The notes below the pieces were generated by a model. It did no database searches, was not told the origin of the DNA, and saw nothing but the letters and a program-made list of their open reading frames with translations. The position numbers and the translations under genes are program-made. A stretch of DNA of 19,943 nucleotides from Clostridia bacterium. Its GTDB lineage: Bacteria > Bacillota_A > Clostridia > Christensenellales > Borkfalkiaceae. Location: positions 1 to 19,943 of the forward strand of contig JAFTQI010000006.1 in NCBI GenBank assembly GCA_017462825.1, read 5' to 3'. Shown in pieces: positions 16,514-19,943 of the stretch. The stretch's first letter is position 1. Every line of letters begins with the position of its first letter.

Positions 16514-17087
16514 AGCAAAGAAAATCGTAGGCGTAACGCTTGCGTCGGTTTTGATGTCGGGCGCGCTTATTTACTATAATTTCATTGACAAAGCGCCGTC
16601 GAAAGGTATGGGAAAAGGCAACGTTTGCTTGGATTTTACGGTGGAAACGTACGGGAATGTAAATAGTGATTTTTCGCTCGACGGGAACAAAGCCACGCTC
16701 GGCGATCAAATCGGCAAGGTATGCGTACTCAATTTTTGGGAAACGTGGTGCCAAACATGCGTAGAAGAATTGCCCGAATTTAATCACGTGCAAGAAGAAT
16801 ACGGCGACAAAGTGCAAATTTACGCTATTGCAGGGGTAACGTCGACGAGAGAGGAAATCGACGATTATCTTGACAACAAGGGCTGGAGTAATTGGGATAA
16901 AGAAAACGACTGGTCGGAATTTTCTTTGACGTTCGCGTATATGTCCTACGAAGAATGTTTGAATCTTGGTTACGGCGGTATTTTGCCGAGAACAATCATT
17001 ATCGATAAGAGCGGATTGATCGTCTATGAGGACGACGGAAAATTGAGCTATGAAAAGCTGAAAGAGCTGATTGATAGCGTATTATAA
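16506..17087 (+). CDS. Membrane-anchored TlpA/ResA-like thioredoxin-fold protein with CQTC site
   Basis: The protein has 193 residues. The start ATG overlaps the previous gene by eight bases and has GGGGGTGG upstream. An N-terminal TM anchor (about 7-25) with Lys before it places the domain outside. The thioredoxin fold shows NFWETWCQTC (Cys82, Cys85) and the cis-Pro loop in GGILPRT (Pro161). An insert rich in Asp, Trp and Asn (about 117-137) lies in the central part of the fold. Additional Cys occur at 41, 73 and 151. Family members reduce or exchange disulfides in exported proteins or cytochrome c maturation; no cytochrome motif is present in the window. CQTC replaces the usual CGPC, CPPC or CEPC and should shift the redox potential. 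It is the last gene of the operon and probably receives electrons through the two upstream proteins. Confidence 0.9.
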   Translation: MSKAKKIVGVTLASVLMSGALIYYNFIDKAPSKGMGKGNVCLDFTVETYGNVNSDFSLDGNKATLGDQIGKVCVLNFWETWCQTCVEELPEFNHVQEEYGDKVQIYAIAGVTSTREEIDDYLDNKGWSNWDKENDWSEFSLTFAYMSYEECLNLGYGGILPRTIIIDKSGLIVYEDDGKLSYEKLKELIDSVL

Positions 17088-17097
17088 AGTAAAAAAT

Positions 17098-17136
17098 AAA
17101 GAGGGGCGTTTCTTTTCGAGAAACGCCCCTCTTTTT
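17098..17136 (+). terminator. Terminator of the redox operon
   Basis: A perfect 16-base stem (17098-17113 with 17119-17134) around loop TTTCG, flanked by an A run and a T run. It starts 10 bases after the thioredoxin stop and works in both directions. Confidence 0.93.
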
Positions 17137-17180
17137 ATTCTCCAAAAAGCGATTTGAGGGGAGCAGGTATGTGAACAACA

Positions 17181-17224
17181 AAAATCTCGCTTTGAAACGG
17201 TGAGCCGTTTCAAAGCGAGATTTT
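17181..17224 (-). terminator. Perfect 20-bp hairpin terminator of the thioredoxin-domain surface protein
   Basis: The arms 17181-17200 and 17205-17224 are perfectly complementary over 20 bases with a four-base loop (TGAG). On the minus strand the stem ends in GATTTT followed by GTTGTT, 22 bases after the stop codon. Confidence 0.75.
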
Positions 17225-17246
17225 ATTCTTTTAAACGAGTATTTGA

Positions 17247-19943
17247 TTAAAGGAAAGGGGTGGGAATCGTAGGATTCTTCGCGCCTTCAGCAAGTACGCG
17301 TTCGTAGTAGCATGAGCAAAGCCATGTGTCTTCAACGCCCTTGTGCTTTTCAGAAAGCAAGATGGTATTCAAAAGGTCGTAGATTTCTTTATCGACTGCA
17401 ATGAAACCCTCTAACTTGCCTTCGTTTTCCATAGCGCGTTCGCAAATTTCAAGCATTTGCGGTGTGTAGTCCACGCCGTCAACGTAGAAAGTGCGTTTTT
17501 CTATTTCAAAGTTTTCCGCGCTCAAGCAGTACGAATAGATGCTTTGTTCGTAGAAGTGCGGCGTAGGACGGTTAACGTCAAGATACAAGTAGCTGCCGAT
17601 AGAACCGTCGGAGTTGACTACGTGATAGAATCCGTCCTCTTCGGAATAGGTGTATGCAATGCCGTCCGTAAGGAAAGTTTCGCCCGAAACTTCATTGAAA
17701 CTGTATTGTCCCAAGGACGCATGTTCGAAGTAGGAATAGGTTTCGTCGGTCGATTTTGTGATGTTCAAGTTGAACGAACCAACTTCTTCGGGGTTATAGT
17801 AGGTCATAAGCAAGTAATAGGTCTTGCCTGCTTCCATATAATAACGGAAGTTGAAGTTGTAATCGTATTCGCCAGTGACGAAGAAAGGATTGTCGTACGT
17901 GCCGAGGAAGGTTTTTCTGTCGCTGTCTACAAGCCAGCACAGGGTATCCGATTCGCCCGTGGAGCGAATGTCGTAAATGCCTGACGTTTCAGGAATAAAC
18001 TTATGCTTGAAGCCACGCGGCGTCATGGGGAAAGGAACGTTGATTTTATTGTCGCCTTCGTACACTTGGATCGCGCCTTGATAGGAAATACCTCTCATCG
18101 GGTCTTGCATCGGCGCGCTGTCGCCGTAGTGATCGTAGTAAACGCAAAGCTCAAGCCATTCGTTTTCGTGGTATTCGCCCGTCCAAGCATTGTACTGCCA
18201 TACGCATTCCACAATCAAGTCAAGCAAGTTCATTAAATCCTTGGTAACGGGCGTATAACCGTGGTTATACAGATTGTTGTTTGCTTCCCAAGCATAATAT
18301 TCCACTTCCGCCTTATAGTTAAGACCGTCCGCGTAAATGAAATTGTTGTAAGCGAGCATCCAAAGACTCGTTTCCGTGCACCAAAGGGAAGAATACCAAA
18401 GGTTCGCAAAGAGCAAAGGCCCGTCTTTCGATTCTACGTGGTAGTAGCCGTCGACTTCGTTATAAACGGGGGTGATGTAGCGTTCGAATTGCGTTGCCGC
18501 GCCTTCCGCTGCTTTCACCGACGCTGCGTGACGGAATACGTTCGCGTCTACGCCGGGCGCGGAAATCATATCGTCTACCGTTTCAAAACGCAAGTTCTTG
18601 ATTTGTACCGTATCGCCGTTAACGTTTTTAGAAGTGTTCTTGTTATAGATGAGCGTCATTTCATGTTCGCCCGCTTCAAAGTCTCTAAATACGTACGCGT
18701 AGCAGGTGTTCCACTTGCTCATGTGGTTGCCCGAAAGCTGATGAATGGGTACACCGTCGATAAGGACAATAAATTCGTCGTACATTTCTTCCGAACCGAG
18801 CTTATAATCAAATGCAAGCGCCGTGTTCGCTTCCGCTACGAAATCTACGTATAAGGTCGCATACGAATAGTTGTAGTTTTGGTTAGAGTTTACCAAATAT
18901 TCGTTGTTTTCGCTAATATACCAAGGCCAGCTGTATTTATCATAGCCCTCATCGTCGCTCGTTACAACGCCTTTCTTTTGCCAACGGTAGGTGAAACCGT
19001 CTTTGCCCAAAACGTTCGCAACGCCCGTAAGCGTAGGCGCTTTGTCCAAATTGGATTGGGGCACTTCAACTCGTTCGATGGTTTGATTTTGGTTGTCGCC
19101 GCCTATTACGCCGTCGCCTTTAATGATGTACGGTTCGTAGTCTTCGCCGAGGAAATAATCGAAACGTTGTTGGAAATCCTTTGCTTCCGTCATTGAGCCA
19201 GTATGCATAAAGGTGATTACGCCGTAACGGTCGATCATAACGGAAAGGGGAATAGGACCTGAATAGAAGGCGTCGATAAGCCCGCCGTCGTTGTCGGGCG
19301 ATACCATATCCAGTTCAAGACCGTTTTCTGTTTTATATTGTGTGATCACCGAATTGGTGTCGGAGGATTCCACGCTGATTGCAATGACTGCAGCCTTTTC
19401 GTCGTACGGTTCATATTTAATCGAGTTATCGATAGCAGGGAATTCCTGTTCACAAGGCCCGCACCACGTTGCCCAGAAGTTTAAAAGCACGACTTCTTTC
19501 GTTTCCAAAAGCGTGGAAAGGGTGAGCGATTTACCTTCCGCCGTCGTCACGGTGAAATCGTGCATAACGTCGCCTAAGCTATATCTCGTGCCGCTCGGGA
19601 TTTCGTCGCCGCGCAGCTCGCCCGTGGGTTCTACGACTGCAATGATAGTTTCCCCGCCCCATTCAGGGGTGTAAATGGGAATATCGGGGTCGCGGAGCTG
19701 ATAGCCGGGGGTAATGTCTTCCAAAACAACTAAGTATTCCGCAGGGGGAACTTCGTCTTCCGTGAAATACGCAAACCCAGATGAATTGGTGGTTTCCGTC
19801 GCCACGATTTCATCTTTGAGTTCATCTACAAGATGAACGGTGATATTGCCCATGCCGTAGTCGGTAGGGTTTTGCACCGAAACTCTATACGAATAAGATG
19901 TGACGGGGGCTTCGCCTTCTTCGCTTGAACTGCCCTCGCTTGA
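17247..19943 (-). CDS. Large surface protein with prealbumin-like, TlpA thioredoxin and duplicated C-terminal domains (N-terminus cut)
   Basis: The frame is open to the right edge, so the true start lies outside; the GTG at 19877 is internal. The visible part, 898 residues, opens with a Ser/Glu/Gly linker of the kind that follows lipoprotein or secretion signals. A prealbumin-like/Cna_B-type domain lies at about 19620-19910. A TlpA thioredoxin domain follows at about 19120-19610, with NFWATWCGPC (CGPC at 19452-19463) and a cis-Pro loop in GPIPLSVMID. The C-terminal two-thirds holds a beta-sandwich region (about 18570-19080), a domain of unknown function present twice (18121-18455 and 17287-17636), and between the copies a PPC-like beta domain (FKHKFIPETSGIYDI). 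It is probably a cell-surface protein that carries its own thiol-disulfide module. It is convergent to the redox operon, which ends in another TlpA protein. Confidence 0.88.
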   Translation of the reverse strand, partial: SSEGSSSEEGEAPVTSYSYRVSVQNPTDYGMGNITVHLVDELKDEIVATETTNSSGFAYFTEDEVPPAEYLVVLEDITPGYQLRDPDIPIYTPEWGGETIIAVVEPTGELRGDEIPSGTRYSLGDVMHDFTVTTAEGKSLTLSTLLETKEVVLLNFWATWCGPCEQEFPAIDNSIKYEPYDEKAAVIAISVESSDTNSVITQYKTENGLELDMVSPDNDGGLIDAFYSGPIPLSVMIDRYGVITFMHTGSMTEAKDFQQRFDYFLGEDYEPYIIKGDGVIGGDNQNQTIERVEVPQSNLDKAPTLTGVANVLGKDGFTYRWQKKGVVTSDDEGYDKYSWPWYISENNEYLVNSNQNYNYSYATLYVDFVAEANTALAFDYKLGSEEMYDEFIVLIDGVPIHQLSGNHMSKWNTCYAYVFRDFEAGEHEMTLIYNKNTSKNVNGDTVQIKNLRFETVDDMISAPGVDANVFRHAASVKAAEGAATQFERYITPVYNEVDGYYHVESKDGPLLFANLWYSSLWCTETSLWMLAYNNFIYADGLNYKAEVEYYAWEANNNLYNHGYTPVTKDLMNLLDLIVECVWQYNAWTGEYHENEWLELCVYYDHYGDSAPMQDPMRGISYQGAIQVYEGDNKINVPFPMTPRGFKHKFIPETSGIYDIRSTGESDTLCWLVDSDRKTFLGTYDNPFFVTGEYDYNFNFRYYMEAGKTYYLLMTYYNPEEVGSFNLNITKSTDETYSYFEHASLGQYSFNEVSGETFLTDGIAYTYSEEDGFYHVVNSDGSIGSYLYLDVNRPTPHFYEQSIYSYCLSAENFEIEKRTFYVDGVDYTPQMLEICERAMENEGKLEGFIAVDKEIYDLLNTILLSEKHKGVEDTWLCSCYYERVLAEGAKNPTIPTPFL
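17287..18455 (-). repeat. Two copies of a 110-120-residue domain of unknown function
   Basis: Copy A (18121-18455) and copy B (17287-17636) align over their length. Paired segments are DGYYHVESKDG/DGFYHVVNSDG, ADGLNY/VDGVDY, GYTPV/GFIAV, KDLMNLLDLI/KEIYDLLNTI and EWLELCVYYD/TWLCSCYYER. A PPC-like domain separates the copies. I do not recognise the family. Confidence 0.7.

Noticed and set aside
16506..17087. Cytochrome c maturation (ResA) role for the TlpA-like protein
   Set aside because: No CXXCH protein, ResB/ResC or CcdA gene is present in the window; general thiol exchange is the safer reading.

Overview
The window reads as a chromosomal segment of a low-to-mid-GC Bacillota, most likely a gut-type member of the Clostridia. 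The evidence is the strong AGGAGG-like ribosome binding sites, near-consensus sigma-A promoters with 17-bp spacers, a CD1871A-type CXXC tail next to a NapH-like Fe-S protein and a TlpA thioredoxin, and a giant surface subtilase carrying BspA-type leucine-rich repeats. The genus cannot be fixed from the sequence alone. There are no tRNA or rRNA genes, no CRISPR array, no transposase and no phage gene. Eight coding regions fill almost the whole window, and most encode exported or membrane proteins.

Left part (1-9800, plus strand). The window opens inside an SGNH/GDSL hydrolase gene that ends at a clear terminator. A well-formed promoter, preceded by a perfect inverted repeat and followed by a structured leader, then drives a 2547-residue secreted protease. 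Its order is propeptide, S8 catalytic domain with PA insert, Ig-like modules, about 27 BspA-type repeats, a helical stretch and a C-terminal membrane tail. Two short paralogous cytoplasmic zinc-ribbon proteins follow on the same strand, and the first starts 19 bases after the protease stop.

Middle (9801-14562). A 1485-residue lipoprotein lies on the minus strand, convergent to the zinc-ribbon genes. It has GLUG motifs and a series of divergent beta-rich repeats. Its promoter and that of the next unit diverge from a shared intergenic region.

Right part (14563-19943). A tight three-gene plus-strand operon encodes a five-TM protein ending in CXXC, a NapH-like membrane protein with two [4Fe-4S] ferredoxin motifs, and a membrane-anchored TlpA-like thioredoxin with an unusual CQTC site. 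Together they look like a route for carrying electrons from the cytoplasm to thiols outside the membrane. Convergent to it, and cut by the right edge, is a large minus-strand gene for a surface protein. It combines a prealbumin-like domain, a TlpA thioredoxin domain with a standard CGPC site, and a duplicated C-terminal domain of unknown function. A plausible but unproven reading is that the operon feeds reducing power to extracytoplasmic thioredoxins, including this one.

Both convergent junctions (9582-9800 and 17088-17246) carry consecutive long, perfect or near-perfect hairpins that insulate the opposing units.
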